Source of the DNA: Gemmatimonadota bacterium
GTDB lineage: Bacteria > Gemmatimonadota > Gemmatimonadetes > Longimicrobiales > Gaopeijiaceae
Length of the DNA stretch: 55,378 bases
Direction: 5' to 3'
Assembly (NCBI GenBank): GCA_022340755.1
Contig: JAJDNI010000068.1
Location: 1-55,378, forward strand
The first letter of the stretch is position 1, and each line of letters starts with the position of its first letter. Position numbers and translations under genes: made by a program. This document shows positions 16,642 through 25,907 of the stretch, one piece after another. The notes beneath the pieces are model-generated. The model had not been told where the DNA came from. It worked only from the letters and a program-made list of their open reading frames with translations, and did not search any database.

Positions 16642-17475
16642 ATGGGAAAGCTCTCGGTAACGACCATCGGAGCGGTAGCTGCCGTCGTCGTCGGGTGGCA
16701 GCCTCTCGCCGCTCAGGTACCGGCCAAGCCCAACCTCCCGACGGTGATCGAAGGGCTTACCGTGGACGTGCAGTCCGGGTTGCCGTTTCCGAATATCCAA
16801 CTCCGATTCGACACCGGCGAACGGGTGACCAGCGACGATGCGGGCCGCTACAGCATCGACGGCATCGCACCAGGGCATCACCGAGTGGCGCTGGTCACGG
16901 CCCGCTGCAACGTCACGTTCGCCGAGGTGGACGTCGCCCCCGGCGAGATCAAGCGCATCGCCTTCGAGATTCCTTCGGAGATGGTGGGTGTGACGCCCGC
17001 GCCCAAGGAGCTGAAGAGCCGGTCCGAGGGCCTGCTCTACACGGGCCAGGAGCTCCGGGACATGAGGGCACAGAACACGCTGGACGCCCTCCGCCGCATC
17101 GCCCCCGAGATGGTGGGATCCGTGGGTGGGCAGCCGGGCATGGTGCCGTCCCTCATGGGGAGGACGAGAACAGCTGCCGGCATTTCGAGGCCGCTGGTGG
17201 TTGTGGACGGCGTCGTCGTGAGCGAAGGGGCCCAGGCGCTGCAGGATCTCCTCCCCGACCAGGTCGCCTCCCTCGAGATCCTGAAGGGCGCCAGCCGGGG
17301 TTGGGCGTACGGCACGGGGGCCGCCGGCGGCGTCATCAGGGTCGTCACTCGCCATGGGGAGCCCGGGCACGACGTTCAGCCCCCGGACCAGTGCGACATC
17401 GGGGACTGGGTGCACCGTCCCGGCGGTGGAGGCTATCTGCCGACTGCGGTATGGCCCCGCTTTCAGTGGCCGTGA
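16642..17475 (+). CDS. TonB plug-domain protein without beta-barrel
   Basis: 277 residues. Signal peptide to about residue 24 (ending LAAQ), a carboxypeptidase-regulatory-like beta-sandwich (about 35-110), then a TonB-receptor plug domain (about 125-245) ending in the plug hallmark GASRGWAYGTGAAGGVIRVVTR. It stops about 30 residues later with no barrel. Either a true plug-only protein, as seen in SusCD-bearing phyla, or a truncated receptor; the tail is not receptor-like. GGAGG nine bases before ATG 16642 fixes the start. It lies upstream of the lipoprotein and SusC/SusD genes on the same strand. Confidence 0.82.
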   Translation: MGKLSVTTIGAVAAVVVGWQPLAAQVPAKPNLPTVIEGLTVDVQSGLPFPNIQLRFDTGERVTSDDAGRYSIDGIAPGHHRVALVTARCNVTFAEVDVAPGEIKRIAFEIPSEMVGVTPAPKELKSRSEGLLYTGQELRDMRAQNTLDALRRIAPEMVGSVGGQPGMVPSLMGRTRTAAGISRPLVVVDGVVVSEGAQALQDLLPDQVASLEILKGASRGWAYGTGAAGGVIRVVTRHGEPGHDVQPPDQCDIGDWVHRPGGGGYLPTAVWPRFQWP

Positions 17476-17573
17476 ATCTGGACGATCCCTGCGCGATTCT
17501 GCACGATGAGCGCGCCGCCAGGCCGTGGATCGAGACGCGCCGGCCGGCTCGGACGCTCAGGAGGTGGTTCTTG

Positions 17574-18056
17574 GTGCGAAACGCATGGCTGTTGACCCTT
17601 TCGGTGCTGGCGGCGACAACGGGTTGTTACTCGTACCATGCCGTGAACCCCGCAGATGCCGTCCTCGACACGAGGGTTCGGGCCACGGTCTCGGCGGAAA
17701 AGGCGGCGGAGCTTGCCCCCGCCCTCCACAACGTCACGCCCGTAATCATGGGCACCCTGATGGAGCGGGACGGCCAGGCGCTCGTGCTTGAAGTGCCGCT
17801 GATGGGCACCGGTGTGAGCCCCGTCGATCCCCTCCACGCCCGGGTCAGGATCGAGCCCGCCGACCTGGTGACGCTCGAGTCGCGAACCCTCAGCAAGCTA
17901 CGCACCGGCATCGTGCTGGGGGCGGTCGTCGCCGCGGTCGGCACCGGCCTTACCCTACACAATGGCTCCGCCCGAGCGGTGGACAGGCCCGGAACGGGGG
18001 TGGACAACGCTCGGATACTTCGTCCGGTGTTCTCCGTGCCCCTGGGCGGGGGCTGA
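17574..18056 (+). CDS. putative lipoprotein, function unknown
   Basis: 160 residues. Short N-terminal hydrophobic stretch ending in a Cys near residue 18 (LAATTGCYSY), an imperfect lipobox. The body is small and predicted mostly beta, with a second hydrophobic stretch near 108-125 (GIVLGAVVAAVGTGLTL). The start is GTG 17574 or TTG 17571; AGGAGGTGG lies about nine bases upstream. Similar small proteins with a CYSYHAV-type start and a C-terminal Gly-rich helix are common in Gemmatimonadota, judging from memory. It sits between the plug protein and SusC. Confidence 0.7.
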   Translation: MRNAWLLTLSVLAATTGCYSYHAVNPADAVLDTRVRATVSAEKAAELAPALHNVTPVIMGTLMERDGQALVLEVPLMGTGVSPVDPLHARVRIEPADLVTLESRTLSKLRTGIVLGAVVAAVGTGLTLHNGSARAVDRPGTGVDNARILRPVFSVPLGGG

Positions 18057-18533
18057 GACCTCGCCATGGATCGCGCGCCGAAGACCAATCGCGTGACTCC
18101 CCCCGAAGGCGCGCCTTGCCCGCCTTCCTGACCAGACTCGACTCGTACCCTGAGACGGGGCCTGACGGTACCTAACCTGCGGTTCGTCCAGCCCGCTTCG
18201 GTTGCCGCAAGTGCATGACCCACGTAAGATGGCGATCACCATCATCACTGCTTGAGGGGACGGCGCCGAACCAACCGTGGTCACCTGCCACGGCGCACCC
18301 TCCCGGTCAACAACGACCGGTGCCTACCTCTGTGAGAGGATGTAGGTAGGACGGCAGTCCATCCGTTCGACATAAGGCTGGGTCGCATGGCCCGGCCACG
18401 GCTGTGATCTCGACGCCGGCGCGGCGTACGTCGCGTCAGGTGGCGTGTTTGTTGTCTCACCGCGGTGCTTCGTCCGGGACGTCCCCGGAGATGGTTGCCG
18501 CAATCGCACCTTTGAAGAAGGAGGGCCACGGCG
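18057..18533 (+). other. 477-base leader region before susC-like gene
   Basis: No coding sequence that I can support. It holds several inverted repeats: CCGGTC/GACCGG at 18303-18308 and 18315-18320, a CCTAC...GTAGG hairpin with an inner CTCT/AGAG stem at about 18323-18346, an ACGCC/GGCGT hairpin near 18412-18426, and TCCGGG/CCCGGA near 18474-18490. The gene start is preceded by AAGGAGG. It may be the promoter and structured leader of the SusC/SusD operon. No known riboswitch was recognised. Confidence 0.4.
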
Positions 18534-21500
18534 ATGTCAATACGGGCAACGGTACGTGGGACCCTTGGCCTGAGCTGCGCGCTCGCGCTGGGATGCGCGA
18601 TGTTGGCGCGGCCGGCCACCGCCCAGGAGACGGGGCGGGTCACCGGGCAGGTGACATCAGCGCAGAACATGCGCCCGTTGGAGGGGGCGCAAGTCTCCCT
18701 GGAAGGGACAGGGATGGGCGGCCTGGCGAACAGCGAGGGCCGCTATCTGATACTCAACGTTCCCGCCGGGACGTACACGGTCCGCGTCACGATGATCGGG
18801 TACGGCACGGCGCGTCAGCAGGTGACTGTGGCTGCCGGCCAGGTAACCACTCAGGACTTCACGCTGAACGAGACGGCGCTCGCGTTGGACGAGATCGTCG
18901 TGACGGGGACGGCGGCGGCGGTGCGCGCCAAGGAAGTGGGCAACTCCCTGGACGCGATCACGAGCCACGAGCTGGAGGACATCCCGGTCCGCAACACGGA
19001 TGACATCCTCGCCGGACGCGCGCCGGGGGTCACGATCATGACCAACAGCGGCCAGCCGGGAGCGGGCGCCACGGTGAAGATCCGCGGCATCAGCTCGATC
19101 TCGGGAACGAAAGAGCCGCTGATCTACGTGGACGGGGTACGTATCTACAACGAACCCACACGGGCCGGTTGGGGTGCGCGCACGGCGTCGACACCGCTAC
19201 AGGACATCGCGGCGGACGATATCGACCGCGTCGAGGTGGTGAAGGGTGCCGCGGCGACGACGCTGTACGGCACGGAAGCGGCGGCGGGCGTGATCCAGAT
19301 CTTCACGAAGAAGGGGATCAGCGGTGCGCCCATCTGGAACGCGGAGATCAGCGAGGGATTCAACGAGCAGGCGTCGTTCCTGGCGAACCCCAGCGAGGAC
19401 CCGACGGACCTGTACACGAAGTGCGGGAACCTCAACGATCTGTATTCGCTGAACCTGCAGGCGAGCACCTCGGATCCGACGTGGGGCAACAAGCTCTACA
19501 TGCAGGATCCGACGTGTCCGTCGGACGGGACCTGGCAGCGGCTCGGCCCGATCGGTCGGTACGACCTGTCGGTGCGGGGCGGCATGGGCGACGTGACGTA
19601 CTACGTGTCGGGGAACTACAACGACACGAAGGGGACCCTGCCGACCTCGCGTTCGCGCGACGGCGGTTTCAGGACGAACGCGTCGTTCTCGCCGAGCGAC
19701 GGCCTGAACATCTCGATGAACACGGCCTACACGCGCCGCAACACGCGGTGGGTGCCGGACGGGAACAACTCGAACGGGTTCCTTCTCAACGTGGGCCGCG
19801 GTGCGCAGAACTACCTCAAGGGCGGTAAGGGCGACGACTGCGCCAACGTGCCCGCCGACAAGATCTGCATCACCAACGGCTACCTCTTCGACACGCAGCT
19901 CTATACCGAGACGGACCACTTCATCAGTGGCCTGACGACGACGTGGAACCCGATCAAGGGCCTATCGAACCGCTTCTCGGTGGGCTGGGATTACCTGTAC
20001 ATCAAGAACAACACGACGCGTCCGTTCGGTAGCCTGCGCGCACCGGCCGGCTACTTTTGGGACGAGAACACGCACCACACGAAGCTGTCGCTGGACTACG
20101 CGGGTTCGTACCAGAACGACTTCATGGGTGGGGACCTGGCGTCGACGTTCTCCTGGGGCGGTCAGATCTTCAAGGACCACCACCGGTGGACGGAGTGGGA
20201 CGTGGAGGACTTCGCGGGCCCGGTCACGCCGACCATCGAGTCGGGCGCGTCTGTGACGTACCGTTCGGAGGACAACGTCTCGCAGACGAGCGCCGGCTTC
20301 TTCTTCCAGGAGCTGCTGGGATACCAAGACCGACTCTTCCTGACGGCAGGGCTGCGCGTGGACGGCAACAGCGCGTTCGGCTCGAACTTCGGGCTTCAGG
20401 CATACCCGAAGGTGAGCGGCTCGTGGGTGCTCTCCGACTACGACTGGTTCCCGTCGGACAAGATCGAGTCGTTCAAGCTGCGTGCAGCGTTGGGTGAGTC
20501 CGGTAAGGCGCCGAATCCATTCGCCAGCCTGCGCACGTGGAGTGGCGTCGGGCTGGAAGGCAGCCCTGGCTTCACGCCGGGCTCTCCGGGCAACCCGGAC
20601 GTCGGGCCTGAGCGGACGAAGGAGCTCGAGTTCGGCTTCGACCTGTCGGCGCTGAACGGGCGGATCGGCGTGGAGGCGACGCACTACAAGGCGAAGACGA
20701 CAAAGGCGCTGGTGAACGTGGACCTGCCGTCGTCGCTGGGCTTCCTGCAGAACCGTACGGAGAACATCGGCGCGCTGCAAAACAGCGGGTACGAGTTCCA
20801 GTTGACGGGTGCGCTGGTGCGCACGGACAAGATCGAGTGGCGCGCGCGGGCGAACCTGTCGTTCATGAAGTCGAAGGCCCTGGACGTCGACGGTGATCCG
20901 ACCGTCGAGAGCTGCATCTACGTCGGGCTGTACTCGAACATCTGCGACGGCCAGCAGGTTCCGGTGCTGCGTGCGACGCGGATCATGAACCCGGACTCGG
21001 TGGGGAATCCGAGACTGGTGAGAGACACGACCATCGGCCCCACCTACCCGACGAACCTCATCGGGCTGGGCACGACGATCAGCATCGGCAGCAGCATCCA
21101 GATCGACGCGCTCATCGAGCATCAGGGTGGCCACTACCTGCCGGACTACACGGCCTATCAGAACGAGCGTCGTGGCTCGTGGCATCCGTGCTTTGCGATG
21201 CAGACCATCATGGTCGATGCCTACAAGAGCGGTGGTGCTTCGGCGGTCACGTCTGCGCTCAACGCCGCGGGTGTGACGGCAGAGGACCGCGCGCGCTGCG
21301 CCATCAACAGCACGGTGAACGCGGGGTATAGTTACAGTTCCTACTACTGGATCGAGCCGGCGGACTTCTGGCGGATGCGCTCGGTGTCATTGTCGTACGA
21401 CGTGCCGAAGAGCGTCCTGAACTGGGGTCGTAGCACCACGGTGACGTTGGCCGCGCGCAACCTGTTCACGATCACGGACTACCACGGCACGGACCCCGAG

Positions 21501-21620
21501 GTCCAGGACTTCGCGGACGCTACCGGTAACGTGGTCGGCGGAGGTGAGTTCGGGAGGAGGGATTACTACCAGATCCCGAATCCACGGACGTATCTGCTCT
21601 CTGTCCGCATCAGCTGGTAA
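18534..21620 (+). CDS. SusC/RagA-like TonB-linked outer-membrane receptor
   Basis: 1028 residues. Signal peptide (about 1-31, ending ATAQ), a CarboxypepD_reg-like domain (about 35-118), a TonB-box-like DEIVVTG at about 120, plug domain with the SusC-family IRGISSISG and YVDGVRIYN motifs, then GAAATTLYGTEAAAGVIQIFTKKG, followed by a 22-strand-type barrel ending in an aromatic residue (RISW). Imports glycans, peptides or other oligomers with energy from TonB; substrate unknown. 13 bases separate it from the SusD gene, so they form an operon. It is close to the normal family length. Confidence 0.94.
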   Translation: MSIRATVRGTLGLSCALALGCAMLARPATAQETGRVTGQVTSAQNMRPLEGAQVSLEGTGMGGLANSEGRYLILNVPAGTYTVRVTMIGYGTARQQVTVAAGQVTTQDFTLNETALALDEIVVTGTAAAVRAKEVGNSLDAITSHELEDIPVRNTDDILAGRAPGVTIMTNSGQPGAGATVKIRGISSISGTKEPLIYVDGVRIYNEPTRAGWGARTASTPLQDIAADDIDRVEVVKGAAATTLYGTEAAAGVIQIFTKKGISGAPIWNAEISEGFNEQASFLANPSEDPTDLYTKCGNLNDLYSLNLQASTSDPTWGNKLYMQDPTCPSDGTWQRLGPIGRYDLSVRGGMGDVTYYVSGNYNDTKGTLPTSRSRDGGFRTNASFSPSDGLNISMNTAYTRRNTRWVPDGNNSNGFLLNVGRGAQNYLKGGKGDDCANVPADKICITNGYLFDTQLYTETDHFISGLTTTWNPIKGLSNRFSVGWDYLYIKNNTTRPFGSLRAPAGYFWDENTHHTKLSLDYAGSYQNDFMGGDLASTFSWGGQIFKDHHRWTEWDVEDFAGPVTPTIESGASVTYRSEDNVSQTSAGFFFQELLGYQDRLFLTAGLRVDGNSAFGSNFGLQAYPKVSGSWVLSDYDWFPSDKIESFKLRAALGESGKAPNPFASLRTWSGVGLEGSPGFTPGSPGNPDVGPERTKELEFGFDLSALNGRIGVEATHYKAKTTKALVNVDLPSSLGFLQNRTENIGALQNSGYEFQLTGALVRTDKIEWRARANLSFMKSKALDVDGDPTVESCIYVGLYSNICDGQQVPVLRATRIMNPDSVGNPRLVRDTTIGPTYPTNLIGLGTTISIGSSIQIDALIEHQGGHYLPDYTAYQNERRGSWHPCFAMQTIMVDAYKSGGASAVTSALNAAGVTAEDRARCAINSTVNAGYSYSSYYWIEPADFWRMRSVSLSYDVPKSVLNWGRSTTVTLAARNLFTITDYHGTDPEVQDFADATGNVVGGGEFGRRDYYQIPNPRTYLLSVRISW

Positions 21621-21633
21621 GGGGGATCAGACC

Positions 21634-22860
21634 ATGACGAACCAAGCCAAGATGTTGCGGATCGTGGCCGTGGCGCTGCTGCTGCCGTTGGGCGCGTGCT
21701 CGGACCTTTTGCAGGTGCAGAGCCCGGGGCGCATCTCGGATGCGGACCTGGGGACGAAGGATGCGATTCCGGGGATGGTGACCGGGATGCAGTACAACCT
21801 CAGTGACGCCATCAACAACAACCTCGAGCTCACGGCGATGCTGTCGGGCGAGCTTTACCACGGCGGCAGCTACAATTGGGCGGATATCCCGCGCGGCGTG
21901 ATCCACGACGACGACCCGTACGTGAATGGGGGTTGGAGTCAGGCGCAGCAGGCGCGTTGGGTTGCCGAGGATGGCATCAACAAGCTGAAGGACCTGCTTA
22001 CGGCAGACGAGTTCGCGAAGAGTCCGTACGTGGCTCGGGCGTACATCTACGCCGGGTACGCGAACCGGATTCTCGGCGCGAACTGGTGCAACAGCGTGAT
22101 CGACGGAGGTCCGCAGGTCGCCAACACGGAGCACTTCGGCCGTGCGAAGGACGAGTTCACGGCGGCGATCCCCATCGCTCAGGCGGCGGGCCGGACAGAT
22201 CTGGTGAACGCGGCGTACGCCGGTCGGGCCCAGATCGAGGTGCTGCAGAGTGACTGGGGTTCCGCTGCGGCGGATGCTGCGCAGGTACCGTCGGACTTCG
22301 AGTTCTACGCACCCATCGACACCGAGATGCGCAATCAGCTGTGGTACGAGACGCACAGCCGACCGGAGTACACGGTCTGGGGCACCTTCCTGCAGTCGCA
22401 TCCGGACGACCCGAGGGCTCCGTGGAGCATCGAGTACGACGCCAACGGTGCGGTGGCGAAGGGCGCCAACGGCGCGACGGACATGTACAGGCAGGACAAG
22501 TATGACAACTCGTCGTCGGACGTGGCGCTGTCGAAAGGCACGGAGATGCTGTTGGTCCAGGCCGAGGCGGCGTTGGCATCCGGTGGCGGCGACATCACTG
22601 CCGCGTACGGGTTCATGAACCAGGCGCGTGCGGTGTACGGGATGGCCGCGCTGCCGGTGGCAGGGAACCTCACGGATGCGTGGGTGGACCTGCACTACGA
22701 GCGGTATGCGACGCTGTGGATCGAGGTCCGGCACCTGGAGGACGCGCGGCGGTGGTTCGCCGCGACGGGCCCGGCCCACGACGACGCCCTCGCGGATAGA
22801 GCCGTGTGCATCCCGATTCCTCAAGCCGAGAAGCTTGCCAACACTAACTTCCACGGATGA
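21634..22860 (+). CDS. SusD/RagB-like outer-membrane lipoprotein
   Basis: 408 residues, substrate-binding lid of the SusC pore. Lipoprotein signal with lipobox LGAC and Cys22. Helical, TPR-like body with SusD features (YVARAYIYAGYANRIL near 130-145, and a C-terminal ERYATLWIEVRHLEDARRW segment). About 100 residues shorter than typical Bacteroides SusD. Start ATG 21634 chosen from the Shine-Dalgarno AAGGGGGA and the signal peptide; in-frame codons upstream overlap susC. An 18-bp palindrome and a strong terminator follow. Confidence 0.9.
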   Translation: MTNQAKMLRIVAVALLLPLGACSDLLQVQSPGRISDADLGTKDAIPGMVTGMQYNLSDAINNNLELTAMLSGELYHGGSYNWADIPRGVIHDDDPYVNGGWSQAQQARWVAEDGINKLKDLLTADEFAKSPYVARAYIYAGYANRILGANWCNSVIDGGPQVANTEHFGRAKDEFTAAIPIAQAAGRTDLVNAAYAGRAQIEVLQSDWGSAAADAAQVPSDFEFYAPIDTEMRNQLWYETHSRPEYTVWGTFLQSHPDDPRAPWSIEYDANGAVAKGANGATDMYRQDKYDNSSSDVALSKGTEMLLVQAEAALASGGGDITAAYGFMNQARAVYGMAALPVAGNLTDAWVDLHYERYATLWIEVRHLEDARRWFAATGPAHDDALADRAVCIPIPQAEKLANTNFHG

Positions 22861-22870
22861 CGGAGCGTAG

Positions 22871-22888
22871 CAGCCTCAGCTGAGGCTG
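22871..22888. repeat. perfect 18-bp palindrome after the susD-like gene
   Basis: CAGCCTCAGCTGAGGCTG, two 9-base arms without a loop, ten bases past the stop codon and three bases before the terminator stem. As DNA it is a symmetric protein-binding-type site; as RNA it would fold poorly without a loop. Confidence 0.7.
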
Positions 22889-22891
22889 GAT

Positions 22892-22919
22892 GGCGGGGGC
22901 GGCTTCGGCCGCCCCCGCC
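22892..22919. terminator. convergent intrinsic terminator
   Basis: Perfect 12-bp stem GGCGGGGGCGGC / GCCGCCCCCGCC with TTCG loop, between the converging SusD and BNR-protein genes. No long T run on either side, but the stem strength and place argue for a bidirectional terminator. Confidence 0.8.
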
Positions 22920-22931
22920 TCGTTCTCTGGA

Positions 22932-25907
22932 CTACCTGCCGGCCCCCTTCACCGCCTCCAGCTCCTTCTTCGCCGCGGCGACGGCGTCTCGCTGGGTCTG
23001 CGTGGGGGGGGAGAGCGAGCCGGGTTGGACCTGACTTCCGTTGAGCTCGCCGTAGACGCCCGTCACCGTCCGCTGCACCGAGCGCAGCCTGGCCTCGGGG
23101 GTGGTCGGCGGGCCTGAGGGTCGACCGAAGCCACCTCGGCCTCTCCCCCCGCTTATCCCCATGGAGCGCATGGTCGCGGCGACCTCCTGGTTGAGGCTCA
23201 GGAGGTCCATGAGGAAGCGCTCCCGGGTCTGGTATTCCGCCACGGTCAGCGACAGCTCCGGGTCTCCGCGTACCTCGACGGTGCGCGTCGACGTGGTGCC
23301 TCGAGCCTGGAGCGTGATGGTGTAGCGTCCCGGTGACACGAAGGGCCCGCGCATGGCGATGGGCCGCGCCAGGTCGGGGTCGTCCCATCGTGTCCACACG
23401 TCGGCCTGGCCGGGCAGCGCGTGCCGAAGGTCCCAGTTGACGCGATGGGTTCCCACCTCGGAGGGCACCTTCATGTCGCGTACGACCTCGCCGTCCCGGC
23501 GCTCGATGTGCAGGGTGGCGTCGCCGCTGCCCGGCCCCAGGCGGTACGTGACCGCCACGCCGTCGGGTGGGTTCTCACCCAGGAAGTCAGCCTGGCCGCG
23601 GTAGGAGGTGTCCTTTTTGTACTGCATGATGGTAGCGCCGGGGACCGTGAAGAGATACGCGGCACCCCGGGCCGAAGCCCACTCGGCGATGGGGCGGGTA
23701 TCATCCAGAATCCATATTCCCCGTCCGTGGGTCCCCATGACGAGGTCCTTCTCCCGGGGATGGATGAGCAGATCGTCGTAGAGGGTGGTGGGGAGGTTGG
23801 GGACCTTCGCCCAGTCGGCTCCGGCGTCCGTGCTCACGAAGACCGCATGCTCGGTGCCGACGAAGAGCACGTCGGGGTTGTCGGGGTGCTCGACGACGTC
23901 GTTCACCGGCCCCAGCGCCGGGAGGCCGTCCTGGACGGGACGCCACGTGGCGCCGAAGTCGTCGGTGCGGTACAGGTGGGGCGCGAAGTCCCCGCTCCGG
24001 TGTCCGTCGAAGGCGGCGTACGCCACCCCCGTGCCCCGAGCCGACGCCGTGATGCGCGACACGTAGGTACCGTCGGCGATATCCGGAACGTTGCGCGACA
24101 CCTCCGTCCACGTGGCGCCGCCGTCCTTGCTCACCTGGAGGTTGCCGTCATCGAAGCCGACCCACAGGACAGCGGGAGCCAGAGGGGACTCGTCAAGGGT
24201 CGTGGCCTCTCCGAAGGTGGAGGTGCCGTCGTTCTTGGAGATGGTGATGTCGGCGCCCTTCACCCCCATGATGGCGAGCGTGTCCCGGTCCACCTGCCGG
24301 CTCAGGTCCTCGGTTCGGGTCCAGCTCTCCCCACGATCGTGCGAGATGAACAGGCGATTCCCCGCGACGTAGAAGACATCCGGGTCGTGCTCGGAGAGCA
24401 TCGAGGGGGACGTCCAGTCGAAGCGGTATTCCTCTCCGGCGGGGGCACGTGGGCTGATGGGCAGGTTGTCCCCGGTGACGTGGTCGACGCGGAAGTAGCG
24501 ACCCTCGTCGGCGCTGCCGTAAGCGTAGCGGGAGTCCCGGGGGTCCACCTGCCAGTACGTGCCGTCGCTGAAGCCCACCTCGAGCCAGTCGTCGTTGAGG
24601 ATGCCCGCCCACCGGCGCGTGCGTGAGGGCCCCGCGAAGGAGTGATCGTCCTGGAGCCCGCCATACACCCAGTAGGGGTCCCGCATGTCGGCGGCCACGC
24701 TGTAGAACTGCCCCACCACGATGTTGTTGATCTTCCGGAAGTTCCGGCCCTGGTCGTAGCTCTCCCAGAAGCCGCCGTCGTTCCCCAGGTAGGCGTGCCT
24801 GGGGTCGTTGGGATCGATCCAGAGGGCGTGGGCGTCCTGGTGCACGCCCACGTCGTACGTGGGTGTCGAAGCGAACGGGTTCCACGTCCGCCCACCGTCG
24901 TGGCTGATCTTGGAGTCGGTAGCCAACTCGTACACGGTGTTGGCGTCGGTGGGATCGATGAAGATCTCCGAGTAGTACATGGGTCGAGAGTCGAGATCGC
25001 TGACTCGCGTCCAACTGATGCCTCCGTCCTCGCTCCGGTACGTCCCCTGCTTGCTACGGTCGGCGTACTCTATGAGGGCCATGACGACCTTCGGGTCGGA
25101 TCGGGCGATCGCCAGCCCGATGCGCCCCTTGTCGTCGTCCGGAATACCGCCGTTGAGCTCCGTCCAGTGGTCCCCGCCGTCGGTGGTCTTGTAGATCCCG
25201 CTGCCGGGTCCACCTCCGTTGAAGCCCCACGCCCTGCGCTGCCGCTGGTACATGGCCGCGTACAGGACGCTGGGGTCCGACGGATCCATGACCAGGTCGG
25301 TAGCGCCGGTGTTGGCGTCCACGAAGAGGACCTTGTCCCAGGTCCTGCCACCGTCCCTCGTGCGGAAGACCCCCCGCTCGGGGTTGGACGCCCACAGGTT
25401 CCCCACCGCCGCCACGTACGCCACGTCGGGGTCGGTGGGGTCGATCCTCACCCGGCCGATGTGTCTGGTCTGGGCCAGGCCCAGGAAGCGCCAGCTCCTG
25501 CCGCCGTCGTCGGACCGGTAGACCCCATTCCCGTACGACGTGCTCTGCCGGTTGTTCTGCTCCCCGGTGCCGGCGTATACGATGTCCGGATTCGACGGGG
25601 CCAGGGCCACGTCACCGAAGGTGCTGACCGCCATGGTGTCGAAGACGTTCACCCAGGTCTGCCCCCGGTTGGTCGTCTTCCAGAGCCCGCCGCTGGCGGA
25701 CGCCACGTAGATGAGGGACGGGTTCGAGGGCACCGCCTCGACGTCCTGGATGCGCCCGCCGGTGACCGCCGGACCGATGGATCGGGGGTGGAAGTCCTTC
25801 ATGTCCGCGGTGCGGATGGGCGCCTGCGCCAGGGACGTGGACGGCGCGAGCAGCCCCAGGGCGGCTGCCAGGGAGAAGAGTCGCAGGAGGTCGATACTTC
25901 GGCTCAT
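22932..25907 (-). CDS. secreted VPS10/BNR-repeat (sortilin-like beta-propeller) protein
   Basis: 991 residues. Signal peptide 1-27. Residues about 40-740 are a run of BNR/Asp-box motifs (S/T-x-D-x-G-x-T-W), such as SDDGGRSW, TRDGGRTW, TTDGGDHW, SEDGGISW, SHDRGESW, SKDGGATW and STDAGADW, forming large beta-propellers. A FlgD/Ig-like domain follows near 780-870, then a helical tail. The family is common in Gemmatimonadota and Bacteroidota; its substrate is unknown and it need not be a glycosidase. ATG 25907 overlaps the exonuclease stop as ATGA. Probably outer-membrane or extracellular. Confidence 0.9.
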   Translation of the reverse strand: MSRSIDLLRLFSLAAALGLLAPSTSLAQAPIRTADMKDFHPRSIGPAVTGGRIQDVEAVPSNPSLIYVASASGGLWKTTNRGQTWVNVFDTMAVSTFGDVALAPSNPDIVYAGTGEQNNRQSTSYGNGVYRSDDGGRSWRFLGLAQTRHIGRVRIDPTDPDVAYVAAVGNLWASNPERGVFRTRDGGRTWDKVLFVDANTGATDLVMDPSDPSVLYAAMYQRQRRAWGFNGGGPGSGIYKTTDGGDHWTELNGGIPDDDKGRIGLAIARSDPKVVMALIEYADRSKQGTYRSEDGGISWTRVSDLDSRPMYYSEIFIDPTDANTVYELATDSKISHDGGRTWNPFASTPTYDVGVHQDAHALWIDPNDPRHAYLGNDGGFWESYDQGRNFRKINNIVVGQFYSVAADMRDPYWVYGGLQDDHSFAGPSRTRRWAGILNDDWLEVGFSDGTYWQVDPRDSRYAYGSADEGRYFRVDHVTGDNLPISPRAPAGEEYRFDWTSPSMLSEHDPDVFYVAGNRLFISHDRGESWTRTEDLSRQVDRDTLAIMGVKGADITISKNDGTSTFGEATTLDESPLAPAVLWVGFDDGNLQVSKDGGATWTEVSRNVPDIADGTYVSRITASARGTGVAYAAFDGHRSGDFAPHLYRTDDFGATWRPVQDGLPALGPVNDVVEHPDNPDVLFVGTEHAVFVSTDAGADWAKVPNLPTTLYDDLLIHPREKDLVMGTHGRGIWILDDTRPIAEWASARGAAYLFTVPGATIMQYKKDTSYRGQADFLGENPPDGVAVTYRLGPGSGDATLHIERRDGEVVRDMKVPSEVGTHRVNWDLRHALPGQADVWTRWDDPDLARPIAMRGPFVSPGRYTITLQARGTTSTRTVEVRGDPELSLTVAEYQTRERFLMDLLSLNQEVAATMRSMGISGGRGRGGFGRPSGPPTTPEARLRSVQRTVTGVYGELNGSQVQPGSLSPPTQTQRDAVAAAKKELEAVKGAGR

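Noticed and set aside
16089-18056. A 655-residue plus-strand reading frame
   Set aside because: Most of it overlays the antisense of the serine hydrolase and the plug protein; only its end, from about 17574, carries a credible lipoprotein.
18534-22860. Bacteroidota origin from the SusC/SusD pair
   Set aside because: GC content, Shine-Dalgarno use and the other genes fit Gemmatimonadota better; no Bacteroidota-type -7/-33 promoter was seen.
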